Made by a program: the position numbers and the translations under genes
From: Akkermansiaceae bacterium
GTDB lineage: Bacteria > Verrucomicrobiota > Verrucomicrobiia > Verrucomicrobiales > DEV007
Assembly: GCA_024233085.1 (NCBI GenBank)
Contig: JACKQC010000003.1
Span: forward strand, 62,001 to 126,000
Direction of reading: 5' to 3'
DNA length: 64,000 nt
Shown: positions 33,132 through 41,802 of the stretch, in pieces
Layout of the letters: every line of letters begins with the position of its first letter
Numbering within the stretch: position 1 is the first letter of the stretch
Notes under the pieces: generated by a model
Told to the model about the DNA's origin: nothing
The model's database searches: none
Seen by the model: the letters and a program-made list of their open reading frames with translations, nothing else

Positions 33132-35252
33132 TTATTCCTCTTCTCCGGAAGAAGACGGGGGCCCGGACTCGGCCGCCCCCTCTTCCTCCTCGTTCGGAGA
33201 AGGATCGGCGATCGCGCTTCCAGCCTCCTTCTCTTCCGGCTCCGCCTCGGCCTCCGCGACGGCGGAGGTCGGCGAAGTTTCCGCTTCTTCGACCGCCAAT
33301 AATTCTTCCGGCTCGGCGGCGACGGGCTCCGCGGCCGGCGCGGGTTCCTTGCGCGGTTTCTTCGTCTTCGGCGACTTCTTCCGTCCGGTCGCGCCGGCGG
33401 ATTCCGGGTGCCGCGCCCCTTCGCCGCTCCGACCCAGCAGCAGTTCGCTGTTGGGAAACTCGATCACATAACCCTCGGATGTCAGCCATCTCAGGTCGGC
33501 GAGCAGATCGTGCTCGTCCGGCGTCAGGTGATGTTCCTGGAAACTTTCGCGCGATTTCCTTTCCTCCCCCGTTCCCGGGATGAGGGCGTCCAGCAGGCTC
33601 ACGACCCGCACGCGGGGATGCTCGCGGATGTACTCCACGATGCGGCGGATCCGGTCGGTCAGAGCCGACTCGTCCTCGATGCCGCGGGGACGCACCACCG
33701 AGACGTGGAGCGCTTTCTTGCCGCGCTTGAAGAATCGCAGGCCGGACTTTTCGAACTCGCGGCAGAGGGACTGAATCAGCCCGAGGGGAAAACCGCGTTT
33801 TTGGCGCTCGGTTTCCAGCTTCACCAGATCGAGCAGCGGCCGCGAAAGGCTCCGGCCCGGAATGTCGCCCGGAACCACCGCCCGATCCACGGTCTCCAGC
33901 GCTTCGTTCGCGAAGTTTTCGCGGAAATGACGTTCCAGAGCCTCTTCGGACTCGATCGTTTCACCCGAGTCGGCGGCGGCGGGAACGGGCTCCGCCGCCT
34001 CCTCCGATTCCGACGCATCGTCCGATTCCCCCGAATCCGGCTCGGCTTCTCCCTCCGATGACGCATCTTCGATGGCTTCGCTCGATTCGGCAGCATCGGG
34101 CTCGGGTTCGTCCGGCGCGGGCGCGGACTCGGCGACGGTTTCGGAAACCGTCTCTTCTTCTCCCGCTTCATCGCCGCCGGCCTCGAGCGCGGCATCCGCG
34201 ACCGTTTCATCCTCGACGGCGGGCTCCACCGCTTCGATTTCGGCGTCCTCAGCGGCCGGTTTTTCGGCCACGGGTTCCTCTTGCGCGTCATCCTCGACCG
34301 AACCCTGTTGGGTCTCCGGCCCAACCCTGTACACCCGTCGCTTGCTGGCGAGAGTTTTCCATTTCTCGATCGTCTCCTCGTCGCGTTTCATTTCGACCGC
34401 GGCGCGGAATCTCTCGAATGGCATGTGTCGAAACCGCTCCTTGTGCAGCCTCACCAGGTTCATCTGATATTCGTGGTGGTTCGGCGGCCCAAGAACGCGA
34501 CCGCTCAGGCCGCACACGGCGACGACCGAGAAGTTCCCCTTCGGAGCTTCGACGGGAATTTCCTCGACCCGATAGAAATGCCGCAGGGCTTTGCTTTTCA
34601 AAATGTGCTCGATGGCCTCCTCGCGCGACAACCACAGGGAATCGTCGCACACGCAACGGATCAGTCGGCCGGGGCCTTCCCCGGTCTTTTTTCGAAACAC
34701 GATCCGGTAACGGTCGCGCGCGCCCAGGATCATTCGCGCCACATCCGACATCGCGTAGGCCCGGATCGAGCGCCGGATGTGGTGGACGAGCGCATCCACC
34801 GCCTCCGGAGCGGGCTCGAGTTGCACTTCGACGCCCTCGGGCAAAGCCGGCGCCCGGGGACGATCGCGATCCCGGTCGCCCTCCCAGTCTCGGCCGCGGT
34901 GGCCGCCTCGATCCCGGTCCCGATCGCCGAAGCGACCGCGTTTTCCGTCTCGCCGGTCGGCTCCTCCGCGTTCTCCGCCTCCCCGGCCTTCCCGGGAGTC
35001 GCCGCGCCCGCGATGATCGCGGCGTTTCCGGTCGTCAAAATTCCGCTGGCGACCGCCGCCGCCGCCTTCCCGACCTTCACCGCGCCGCGGTCCCTGTCGC
35101 GGTCGTTCGCCGCCGCCGCCCCGCCTTTCATCGACAGCGCCTTCTTCCCGATCGTCACGGGTTTCCCGCGACGGGCGCGGGTTTTCGAGTTCCGTCACCC
35201 AACTGGGCATCAGATCTCGCGCGGACAGTTCCAACGCGTCGGAATCGCTCAT
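33132..35252 (-). CDS. RGG-rich, acidic-tailed protein of unknown function, possibly RNA-binding
   Basis: This 706-residue protein starts MSDSDALELSARDLMPSWV. Residues 20-135 are a low-complexity Arg/Gly/Asp region with many RGG-like steps (RRGGGGERPRQ, GGGGGRQRN, RDRDRGGHRGRD), which in other proteins bind RNA. A folded domain at about 140-320 follows, then a long acidic Glu/Ala region at about 340-450. A second basic domain (QKRGFPLGLIQSLCREFEKSGLRFFKRGKKALHV) and a winged-helix-like block (HDLLADLRWLTSEGYVIEF) come next, then another acidic tail. A 41-bp palindromic repeat encodes part of the junction near residue 315. I recognise no named family; an RNA-binding or translation role is a guess. 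Confidence 0.55.
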   Translation of the reverse strand: MSDSDALELSARDLMPSWVTELENPRPSRETRDDREEGAVDERRGGGGERPRQGPRRGEGREGGGGGRQRNFDDRKRRDHRGRGDSREGRGGGERGGADRRDGKRGRFGDRDRDRGGHRGRDWEGDRDRDRPRAPALPEGVEVQLEPAPEAVDALVHHIRRSIRAYAMSDVARMILGARDRYRIVFRKKTGEGPGRLIRCVCDDSLWLSREEAIEHILKSKALRHFYRVEEIPVEAPKGNFSVVAVCGLSGRVLGPPNHHEYQMNLVRLHKERFRHMPFERFRAAVEMKRDEETIEKWKTLASKRRVYRVGPETQQGSVEDDAQEEPVAEKPAAEDAEIEAVEPAVEDETVADAALEAGGDEAGEEETVSETVAESAPAPDEPEPDAAESSEAIEDASSEGEAEPDSGESDDASESEEAAEPVPAAADSGETIESEEALERHFRENFANEALETVDRAVVPGDIPGRSLSRPLLDLVKLETERQKRGFPLGLIQSLCREFEKSGLRFFKRGKKALHVSVVRPRGIEDESALTDRIRRIVEYIREHPRVRVVSLLDALIPGTGEERKSRESFQEHHLTPDEHDLLADLRWLTSEGYVIEFPNSELLLGRSGEGARHPESAGATGRKKSPKTKKPRKEPAPAAEPVAAEPEELLAVEEAETSPTSAVAEAEAEPEEKEAGSAIADPSPNEEEEGAAESGPPSSSGEEE
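34296..34336 (-). repeat. 41-bp element, copy 5 (inside the RGG-rich gene), halves in the same orientation
   Basis: On the plus strand: GACCGAACCCTGTTGGGTC, spacer TCC, GGCCCAACCCTGTACACCC. Both halves have the CCT centre. It is read in frame on the minus strand as VYRVGPETQQGSV, at the boundary between the folded domain and the acidic region. Confidence 0.85.
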
Positions 35253-35425
35253 GAGTGTCTTTGGGAAAAACCTCCCGGGTCTTTATTGGTGTAAAACTGC
35301 TGAAGCCGCTTGAGCGGGACGCGAAACGATAGCGCCACCCGCGCTTGGCGCATCCGCCTAAACTTCGCGTCACCCGGTATAAAACGTAAAGCGCATTCGC
35401 GCCGGGATCGGAAAACTTTTCGCCA

Positions 35426-36637
35426 TCAGGGCTTGCCGGTTTTTTCGGGCTCCGTTTCCCCGTAAAACCAAGACAGGGGCGCGACAGTCACCCGCGTCAG
35501 GCCGAGCCCGTTTCCGCCCGAGCGGCTGCCGGCGCAATGTCCCAGGAGGACCGCGGTGTCGCCGCCCTTGGCCGACTCCACGAATTCCATCGCGGTATAA
35601 CAGTACCAGCCATCCGGATCGTCGTGGAGAATCCGGGATGGACCCCAGGTCTTCCCGTCGTCCTTGGAAATCGCGGCCGCCAGCGGTGTCCGCTTGCCCT
35701 TCAGGGCCGGATCGATCTTCGCGTGATCGTTCCAGACGCAGAGGAGATGGCCGGTGGAGGGAATGCGCTCGATGGTCGCCGGGCTTACCGGCGAGATCAG
35801 CCCCGAGGGCTCGAACCGGCTCCAGGTGTCGCCGCCGTCCCGCGAACGGGAGAAATATTGCGACCCTCCGTTGGTCCGCGCGAACATGAGCAGCTCGCCG
35901 CCGTGAAGCTCCACCACCCCGGGCTCCTGAAGGGTCACGCGATTTCCGCCCCCGGCGGGCGTTCCGTCCCGCTCGTCGGTGGACTGGCGCCACGTTTCGC
36001 CCAGATCGTCGGAGTAGAAACACACCATCACCCCGCGCGCGTCGAATTTTCCGAGGGACGGATCGTTGTGCCGGGCGGCCGGAACGACGAGGCGGCCGCT
36101 GGAAAGGCGAAGAAGGCGATCGTTGTTCACCACGTAGTAACCGATGCGGCTGTCGGGAACGATTTCGACCGGCTCCGACCAGGTTTCGGCCTCGTCGGAC
36201 GAGAATCGCAGGTAGGGCCGGCAGTCGTCCCACGAGTTTTTCCGCAGGTAAAGCAGGGCGATGCGACCGTCGGGCAGCCGTTCGAGGGAGACGGACATCA
36301 CGTTTTCGCCGCCTTCGTTTTCGAGAATCAGACGGTCTTCGCGGGTCCAGGTCCGGCCTTCGTCCTTCGAAACCCGGCCGGCGAGATGCGCGGAGGCGTT
36401 GTCGCCCCCGCCACCGGTGAAGTGCGTGTAGACGAACAGCAGGCCGCCGTCTTTCAGCCGGACGAAGTCGCCCTCGCTGTTGCGGGGATTTCCCTCGGCG
36501 GGCGCCAGTTCCAGCGCGACGCTCACCCCGGAATCCGCGGCATCGCCCCCCGGGACGGCAATCGTGAGTCCCAACAGGGAAAGCAGGGCGGCGAGGAACC
36601 GGTTTCGCCGTGGGAGTGGTGTCGTGGTCGCGTTCAT
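35426..36637 (-). CDS. Secreted sialidase/neuraminidase-like exo-glycosidase
   Basis: From the ATG at 36637 (an earlier in-frame ATG is at 36658) the protein has 403 residues and an N-terminal signal sequence ending near GGDAA. Five Asp-box (BNR) motifs mark a six-bladed propeller: SKDEGRTW, SSDEAETW, SDDLGETW, SRDGGDTW and SKDDGKTW. Members of this family release terminal sialic acid or related sugars. Many planctomycete and verrucomicrobial members are uncharacterised, so the sugar is uncertain. It fits with the sulfatase and serine hydrolase as extracellular polysaccharide degradation, though it is a single gene here. Confidence 0.8.
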   Translation of the reverse strand: MNATTTPLPRRNRFLAALLSLLGLTIAVPGGDAADSGVSVALELAPAEGNPRNSEGDFVRLKDGGLLFVYTHFTGGGGDNASAHLAGRVSKDEGRTWTREDRLILENEGGENVMSVSLERLPDGRIALLYLRKNSWDDCRPYLRFSSDEAETWSEPVEIVPDSRIGYYVVNNDRLLRLSSGRLVVPAARHNDPSLGKFDARGVMVCFYSDDLGETWRQSTDERDGTPAGGGNRVTLQEPGVVELHGGELLMFARTNGGSQYFSRSRDGGDTWSRFEPSGLISPVSPATIERIPSTGHLLCVWNDHAKIDPALKGKRTPLAAAISKDDGKTWGPSRILHDDPDGWYCYTAMEFVESAKGGDTAVLLGHCAGSRSGGNGLGLTRVTVAPLSWFYGETEPEKTGKP

Positions 36638-36704
36638 TCCAAGTTTGGGGGTTAACATCTCCCGCGGGCGGTTCCCCGCGCGAACGGCGGGCCGGGGCGG
36701 GAAA

Positions 36705-37295
36705 TCAGCCTCCCGGCGTCACCGGACCCTCCTGAAGGAAGCGATTGTAGAAGCGCCAGGCTAGCAGCCCGAGGATAAAAAACACCATGCCCAGATAACC
36801 GAGGACCGTGCCGATCACCGCCATCCCCCGGCCCGGCACGGGCTGGATCTCGCTGTGTTTCGCCCGCGCCAGCGCGAGGTGCCCGCAGACGATCGCGGCC
36901 GGTCCGAGGAGGATGCCGGGGGCGCACAGCAACATCGCGTTCAGGATTCCGAGCACCATGGAAATGACACCCAGGACCGGAGACGGAGGATGCGCGCCGG
37001 GGGTCGGCGGCGATCCGCCGGACAGCGGGATGGGCACCGTCTTCGGCTTTTCGGGCGCGGCGGCGGGTGCGTCCTTTCTCGACGCCGGCGTTTCGCTTCG
37101 GGCGGGCGGGATCGGCGCGGGTGTCCGGGCCGGCACCGGCGAGTGGGCTCTGGGTTCGACGGGCGCGGCGCCTTCCTTTTCGGGAAACCGAATCGTCGCC
37201 GTACACACCGGACAGTCGACCGAAGTGCCGAAAAACGATTCGTCTCCCGAAACTTTTTGACCGCACTTGGGACAGGCGACCTTGATTACAGCCAT
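36705..37295 (-). CDS. Zinc-ribbon membrane protein with DUF4190-like helices
   Basis: This 196-residue protein has an N-terminal zinc ribbon (CPKCG at residue 8, CPVC at 28) and a 50-residue proline/alanine linker. Two pairs of hydrophobic segments follow (SPVLGVISMVLGILNAMLLC and GMAVIGTVLGYLGMVFFILGLLAW) separated by the HLALARAKHSE stretch that is typical of DUF4190. The function of these small membrane proteins is unknown. A clear AGG-rich ribosome site precedes the ATG. It is one of four proteins in the window combining a zinc ribbon with membrane helices. Confidence 0.7.
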   Translation of the reverse strand: MAVIKVACPKCGQKVSGDESFFGTSVDCPVCTATIRFPEKEGAAPVEPRAHSPVPARTPAPIPPARSETPASRKDAPAAAPEKPKTVPIPLSGGSPPTPGAHPPSPVLGVISMVLGILNAMLLCAPGILLGPAAIVCGHLALARAKHSEIQPVPGRGMAVIGTVLGYLGMVFFILGLLAWRFYNRFLQEGPVTPGG

Positions 37296-37412
37296 AGAGA
37301 ACCTCCGCCGGAAAATCTGGGGGGGGGGTTACCAGTCGGGAAATTTTCCGAGGTGTCAAGCTGTCCGCGCGCCCGCTCCGGATCCGGACCCGACCGGAAC
37401 TCGGGACCCGTC

Positions 37413-38540
37413 TTACGAGGGCAGGCTCAGGCCCGCGTCGGCGGTTTCCGCCGACGCCGCGCGATGTTCGCCTTCCCCGGACGACGACGCCTTTGGCGCG
37501 ATGAACATGCGGAGGACGCCCCGGTCTTCCGCGGTGCGGGCCGACATCTGGTTGAAGATCCAGGCGTAGGTGCGCTCGAGGCCGTCGCGCAGGGAGATCG
37601 AGGGTTCCCAGCCGAAAGTTTCGAGAATCCGCGTGTTGTCGCTGCTGCGACCGCGCACGCCTTTCGGCGCATCCACGTTGTAACGCCGCCGCAGTCGCAC
37701 CCCGGCGATTTCCTCCACGATGTCGACGAGCTGATCGATCGAAACCATCTCCGAACTGCCGAGATTGAGCGGTTCCATCAGATGCCGGCTCCCGGTGAAG
37801 CGATGAATGCCGTTGATGCAGTCGTCGATGTACATGAAGGACCGCGTCTGCTTGCCGTCGCCCCAGATCTCGATCTCGTGGTTCCCCGAGAGCCGGGCCT
37901 GCGCGACCTTGCGGCAGATGGCGGCGGGGGCTTTTTCACGGCCGCCCTCCCAGGAGCCGTGGGGACCGTAAACATTGTGGAACCGTGCCACGCGCGTCTC
38001 CACGCCGAAGTCCTCGCGAAAGTGCCGGCACATCCGTTCGCTGAAAAGCTTCTCCCACCCGTAGCCGTCCTCCGGCTCGGCGGGATAGGCGTCCGCCTCG
38101 ACCAGGCCCGGGTTGTCCTCGGAACCCTGTTTTCCGGCGGCGTAAACGCAGGCCGACGACGCGTAAAAGAACCGCGACGCCCCGGTCTCGCGCGCCGCCG
38201 TGAGGAGGTGGGTGTTGATGAGCACGCTGAGCATGCAGAGGGCCTTGTTATTTTCGATAAAGCCCATCCCGCCCATGTCGGCGGCCAGATTGTAAACGAC
38301 ATCGCACCCGTTTACCGCCGCGCGGCAGGCTTCGAGTTCCTGGAGGTTCATCACGCGATTCTCGACATCGGAGAAACGCTGGAACCATTGGTTCCTCGGC
38401 TTGATATCGACGGCGCGGATCCGCTTCACGCCCCGTTCGCGGAGATCCGCGACGAGATGCCCGCCGATAAACCCGCCCGCGCCAGCCACCAGATATGTTT
38501 CGTCCGGGTCGATTGAGAAGGAAATGGATTCGGGAAGCAT
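37413..38540 (-). CDS. GDP-mannose 3,5-epimerase
   Basis: This 375-residue extended short-chain dehydrogenase has GAGGFIG at 20-26. It matches plant GDP-mannose 3,5-epimerase block by block: NLAADMGGMGFIENN, SSACVYAAGKQ, AEPEDGYGWEKLFSE, ARFHNVYGPHGSW, GGREKAPAAICRK and GVRGRSSDN. The catalytic set C145/Y174/K178/K217 of the plant enzyme appears here as C131/Y160/K164/K203 with identical spacing. It would convert GDP-D-mannose to GDP-L-galactose or GDP-L-gulose, here presumably for cell-surface polysaccharide; it is divergent from an O-antigen-ligase-like gene. Plants use it for vitamin C synthesis. A plain UDP-sugar epimerase is less likely. Confidence 0.85.
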   Translation of the reverse strand: MLPESISFSIDPDETYLVAGAGGFIGGHLVADLRERGVKRIRAVDIKPRNQWFQRFSDVENRVMNLQELEACRAAVNGCDVVYNLAADMGGMGFIENNKALCMLSVLINTHLLTAARETGASRFFYASSACVYAAGKQGSEDNPGLVEADAYPAEPEDGYGWEKLFSERMCRHFREDFGVETRVARFHNVYGPHGSWEGGREKAPAAICRKVAQARLSGNHEIEIWGDGKQTRSFMYIDDCINGIHRFTGSRHLMEPLNLGSSEMVSIDQLVDIVEEIAGVRLRRRYNVDAPKGVRGRSSDNTRILETFGWEPSISLRDGLERTYAWIFNQMSARTAEDRGVLRMFIAPKASSSGEGEHRAASAETADAGLSLPS

Positions 38541-38573
38541 TGGGAAATGTTAAGGGGCAGCGAGGATCATACA

Positions 38574-38634
38574 GGAAACAATTATTTAAATAAACCAAAA
38601 TTTTTGATATTTTAAATAAATAAAGGAAAATCTG
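38574..38634. promoter_or_regulatory. AT-rich divergent promoter region
   Basis: A run that is almost entirely A and T lies between the divergent epimerase and O-antigen-ligase genes. It contains TTATTTAAATAA at 38582-38593 and the similar TTTTAAATAAATAA at 38612-38625. It is the most AT-rich stretch of the window and probably carries both promoters or a nucleoid-protein site. Exact boxes cannot be set. Confidence 0.45.
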
Positions 38635-38658
38635 GAAGCGCGCCTTCGTTTCGCCGTC

Positions 38659-40644
38659 ATGAGCCGTTTCTTCTCCCTACTCGCCTTTGGGCTGGCCCTG
38701 GCGGCCTGTCTCGTGGCCGGGCTTTGGGGATTCGGGACCGCGATGACCTTTCAGTGGCCGGCCCTGCTGCTGGTGGGGGCGGCGGTCGTCTTTGCCGCCC
38801 TGGGACGATTCCATCCCGGGAGCGGCCGCGGCGAAGCGACCTGGCTGCCGGCGGCGGCGGTCCTTCTGGCGGCGGCCCTCGCCGCGCGAGCCATGATGTC
38901 CCCGGTTGCCTATCTGGCCCGCGAAGATCTGGCGCTGCTGGGCCTTTGGTTTGGTGTTTACGGGCTGACGGTCACGATCGTCGCCCGATCGAAACGGCGG
39001 TTCGCCATCGCCGCCGCGCTGATGGGATTGCTTTTCGTGAATCTCGCCCTGGTCTGCTGGCAGTTTGGCGTCGATGCCGGGCAATGGATCGTGCCCGGCT
39101 ATGAGCGAACCTACCGGGACCGGGTTGGAGGCGTTTTCAACAACCCCAACCATCTCGCCGCGTGGCTCGCGGCCACGACGCCACTGTTTCTGAGTCATGC
39201 GATCCTCGGCCGCATGGGCGCCCACCGGCGCCTGTTGACGATTTTTGCCTCCGTCCTCGCCCTGCTGGCTCTCGGACTGACCAAAAGCCGGGGAGGCATG
39301 CTGGCCGCCGGAGCGGGTCTGGGAACCCTGTGCCTGATCGTGGCCTGGATGACGCGCTCGATCTGGAAACGGCATCGGGGCCCCGCTCTCGCCGCCGTCG
39401 GGGGGGTGGTGTGCCTTTTCGCCGTGCTGACGGCGGTCAACTTCGACGTCTTGCGCGAGCGATTCGGATCCCGGGCCTATTCCGCCGAGTCGGAAAGCAA
39501 CCGCCCGCTGATCTGGCAATCCGCCTGGCGCCAGCATCTCGAGGCGCCCGCCTTCGGGACCGGATCGCGAACCTTTTACCACTACGGTCGGCGTTTTCGG
39601 CCCCCGGAAATGCACGTCGCCATGGTCGAGGCGGAATTCGTCCACAACGACTACCTCCAGCTCCTCGCCGAATACGGCTGGACCGGCTTTCTCGCCATCG
39701 GCCTGTTCGGGGCGGCGCATTTTTGGGCCGGTATCCGGTCCGTCCGTCACGCGGCTCCCCCGGCAAAAAACGGCCTTCTCACCCAGGGCCGGCACCTCGC
39801 CTTCGTCGCCGGGGCGCTCGCGGGCCTGGTGGCGCTCGCGGTTCACGCGCTGGTCGATTTTCCCCTTCACATCCCGGCACTCGCCTTTCTTTCGGCGTTT
39901 TACCTGGGAATCCTCGCCCGACCGGGCGAATCCCCGCACGCCGCCGAGAAATCCGTTCCCCGCGGCGCGCGGCGTGCCTCCGCGTCCTCCCCGTGGTCGG
40001 CCGGCCTGCCCCTTCGCGTCGCTCTGGGGGGAACCGGCTGCGCGCTGCTCTTTTTCGGGCTGCCCTATTCCCGGTCGGAATGGCAACTGGCCCGGGCCGT
40101 CCGGATTTTCGAGAAAGATCCCGCCGACCTGCGACTCCTGCCCCTCCTGAAACGAGCGCGGGAACTCGATCCGGCCAATCCTTTCGCCCACAGCCTCGGC
40201 GGCCACGCTCATCTTTCGGCTCTGGACCACGAAATGCCGCCGGCCGCCGCCGCCGCCTTTCTCAAAACCGCGCTGAACCAGTTCGAAGCCGCCTCCGCGC
40301 TCTATCCGCAGGATGTCTTCGCCGCGCTCGGGCACGCGAGCTGCCTCGACGCCCTCGATCGGCACGAGGAAGCCTGGCACGTGCTGGAACGCGCCCGCCT
40401 CTGGGCACCGCTCTACGGAAATGTCATGCAGGCGCAGGGCGAGCACTGGTTGCGCCTTGGCGATCTCGCCCAGGCCGAGCGCTATTTCGAGGAAGCCCGC
40501 GACGCCCCCGCCTTTCGCGACTGGCGGACCGCCTACCGATCGCTCGAAGCCGTCGTGGCCGCCCGCAAGCGCCTGCTCCCGCCCTCGGCGGAAGCCGTCG
40601 CCGGCGAACCCGCCGTTCCCGGAGCGGCCGCTTCCACTCCTTGA
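38659..40644 (+). CDS. O-antigen ligase/polymerase-like membrane protein with C-terminal TPR
   Basis: This 661-residue protein has about eleven membrane helices. The Wzy/WaaL (Wzy_C) region contains GVFNNPNHLAAWLAATTPL, LGLTKSRGGMLAAGAG, SNRPLIWQSAWRQ and FVHNDYLQLLAEYGWTGF, where the HNDYLQ loop is diagnostic. Residues 480-640 form TPR-like helices (AFLKTALNQFEAASALYPQD, AERYFEEARDAP), as in many O-antigen ligase family proteins. It should join or polymerise surface glycan in the inner membrane. The divergent GDP-mannose 3,5-epimerase may make one of its sugar donors. Confidence 0.82.
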   Translation: MSRFFSLLAFGLALAACLVAGLWGFGTAMTFQWPALLLVGAAVVFAALGRFHPGSGRGEATWLPAAAVLLAAALAARAMMSPVAYLAREDLALLGLWFGVYGLTVTIVARSKRRFAIAAALMGLLFVNLALVCWQFGVDAGQWIVPGYERTYRDRVGGVFNNPNHLAAWLAATTPLFLSHAILGRMGAHRRLLTIFASVLALLALGLTKSRGGMLAAGAGLGTLCLIVAWMTRSIWKRHRGPALAAVGGVVCLFAVLTAVNFDVLRERFGSRAYSAESESNRPLIWQSAWRQHLEAPAFGTGSRTFYHYGRRFRPPEMHVAMVEAEFVHNDYLQLLAEYGWTGFLAIGLFGAAHFWAGIRSVRHAAPPAKNGLLTQGRHLAFVAGALAGLVALAVHALVDFPLHIPALAFLSAFYLGILARPGESPHAAEKSVPRGARRASASSPWSAGLPLRVALGGTGCALLFFGLPYSRSEWQLARAVRIFEKDPADLRLLPLLKRARELDPANPFAHSLGGHAHLSALDHEMPPAAAAAFLKTALNQFEAASALYPQDVFAALGHASCLDALDRHEEAWHVLERARLWAPLYGNVMQAQGEHWLRLGDLAQAERYFEEARDAPAFRDWRTAYRSLEAVVAARKRLLPPSAEAVAGEPAVPGAAASTP

Positions 40645-40736
40645 GAACGGGCCTTCCCGCCGGCCGCCCTTTTCCCGGCGAGATCGGGCGATTTCCCGCT
40701 GGCGTTTCCTTTCGGATTCGCCAAGGTGGAAAGGAC

Positions 40737-41675
40737 ATGTCCCCGGAGTTGAAAATCCTGAGCGGCACCGCCCACCCCGCCCTTGCCGACGAAATCGCCA
40801 ACTATCTGCACGTGAAGCGTTCCGACGCCACCGTCACGCAGTTCCCCGACGGCGAGACCTTCGTCAAAATCAACGAAAACATCCGCGGTCGCGACATTTT
40901 CATCGTCCAGCCGACCTGCCCGCCGACGAATCAGAACCTGATGGAGCTGCTCATCATGGCCGACGCCGCGCGCCGCGCCAGCGCCGAGCGCATCACGGCG
41001 GTGATCCCCTTCTTCGGATACGCCCGGCAGGATCGCAAAGACCAGCCCCGCGTGCCCATCACCGCGAAACTGGTCGCCAACCTCCTCGTCGCCTCGGGCA
41101 TCAACCGCGTCCTGACCATGGACCTGCACGCCGGCCAGATTCAGGGCTTCTTCGACATCCCCGTCGATCATCTCTACGCCAAGCCCGTTCTCCTCCGCTA
41201 TCTGAAGCAGAAACAACCCAACGGAAATTTCGTCGTCGTCTCCCCCGACGTCGGCGGCATGAAAATGGCGCATTCCTATGCCCGGGCGCTGGGCTGTCCC
41301 CTCGCCATCGTCGCCAAAAACCGCGTCTCCGCCACCGAAGTCGAGGCCCTCGACCTGATCGGCGAAGTCGACGGCTGCGACGTCCTCATCGTGGACGACA
41401 TTTCCGAGACCGCCGGCACCCTGACCACGGCCGCGAAACTGCTCCGCGAACACGGCGCCAAGGACATCTACGCCGGCGTCTCCCACGCCGTCCTCAACAA
41501 GCAGGGGCACGAGCGCATCGAAAAATCCGAGATCCTCGAACTCATCTCCACCAACAGCACCCCCTTCGCCACCGGACCCAAGGTTTCCGTGGTCTCCGTG
41601 GCCGGTTTGCTCGGCGAAGGCATCCGCCGGATTCACCATAACGAGTCCGTCACTTCTCTTTTTGACATCGTTTAG
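40737..41675 (+). CDS. prs: Ribose-phosphate pyrophosphokinase (PRPP synthetase)
   Basis: This 312-residue enzyme makes PRPP from ribose 5-phosphate and ATP for nucleotide, histidine and tryptophan synthesis. Family blocks: FPDGETFVKINENIRGRDIFIVQ, FFGYARQDRKDQPRVPITAKL, DLHAGQIQGFFDIPVDHLY, and the PRPP-binding loop VLIVDDISETAGTL. AAGGAC lies just before ATG 40737, which sets the start; the longer frame upstream is a shadow of the O-antigen-ligase gene. The promoter of the next operon overlaps its last codons. Confidence 0.97.
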   Translation: MSPELKILSGTAHPALADEIANYLHVKRSDATVTQFPDGETFVKINENIRGRDIFIVQPTCPPTNQNLMELLIMADAARRASAERITAVIPFFGYARQDRKDQPRVPITAKLVANLLVASGINRVLTMDLHAGQIQGFFDIPVDHLYAKPVLLRYLKQKQPNGNFVVVSPDVGGMKMAHSYARALGCPLAIVAKNRVSATEVEALDLIGEVDGCDVLIVDDISETAGTLTTAAKLLREHGAKDIYAGVSHAVLNKQGHERIEKSEILELISTNSTPFATGPKVSVVSVAGLLGEGIRRIHHNESVTSLFDIV

Positions 41676-41690
41676 ACCGGGGCGTAATAT
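41662..41690 (+). promoter_or_regulatory. Sigma-70-type promoter of the rplY-pth-rpsF-ssb operon
   Basis: A perfect TTGACA at 41662-41667, a 17-bp spacer and TAATAT at 41685-41690. The -35 box lies within the last codons of prs. The start codon of rplY is about 105 bp downstream. Confidence 0.65.
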
Positions 41691-41802
41691 TGCCGCCCTT
41701 TCGGCCCGGCACGCCCGCTCCCGCTCTGTCCCAGACACGGGCGACACCCGCCGGACCCGTCCGGGACACCCACGAAACACCCATTTTCAGCCCTCCATCC
41801 CC

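Noticed and set aside
37321..37330. Run of about ten G residues upstream of the zinc-ribbon gene
   Set aside because: A simple homopolymer with no supporting structure; possibly slippage-prone but it carries no functional evidence.
38131..38146. GGAACCCTGTTTTCC, resembling half of the 41-bp element, inside the epimerase gene; similar partial matches near 36569, 39325 and 46805
   Set aside because: Only 8-10 bases match and the second half and 3-bp spacer are absent, so chance is sufficient.
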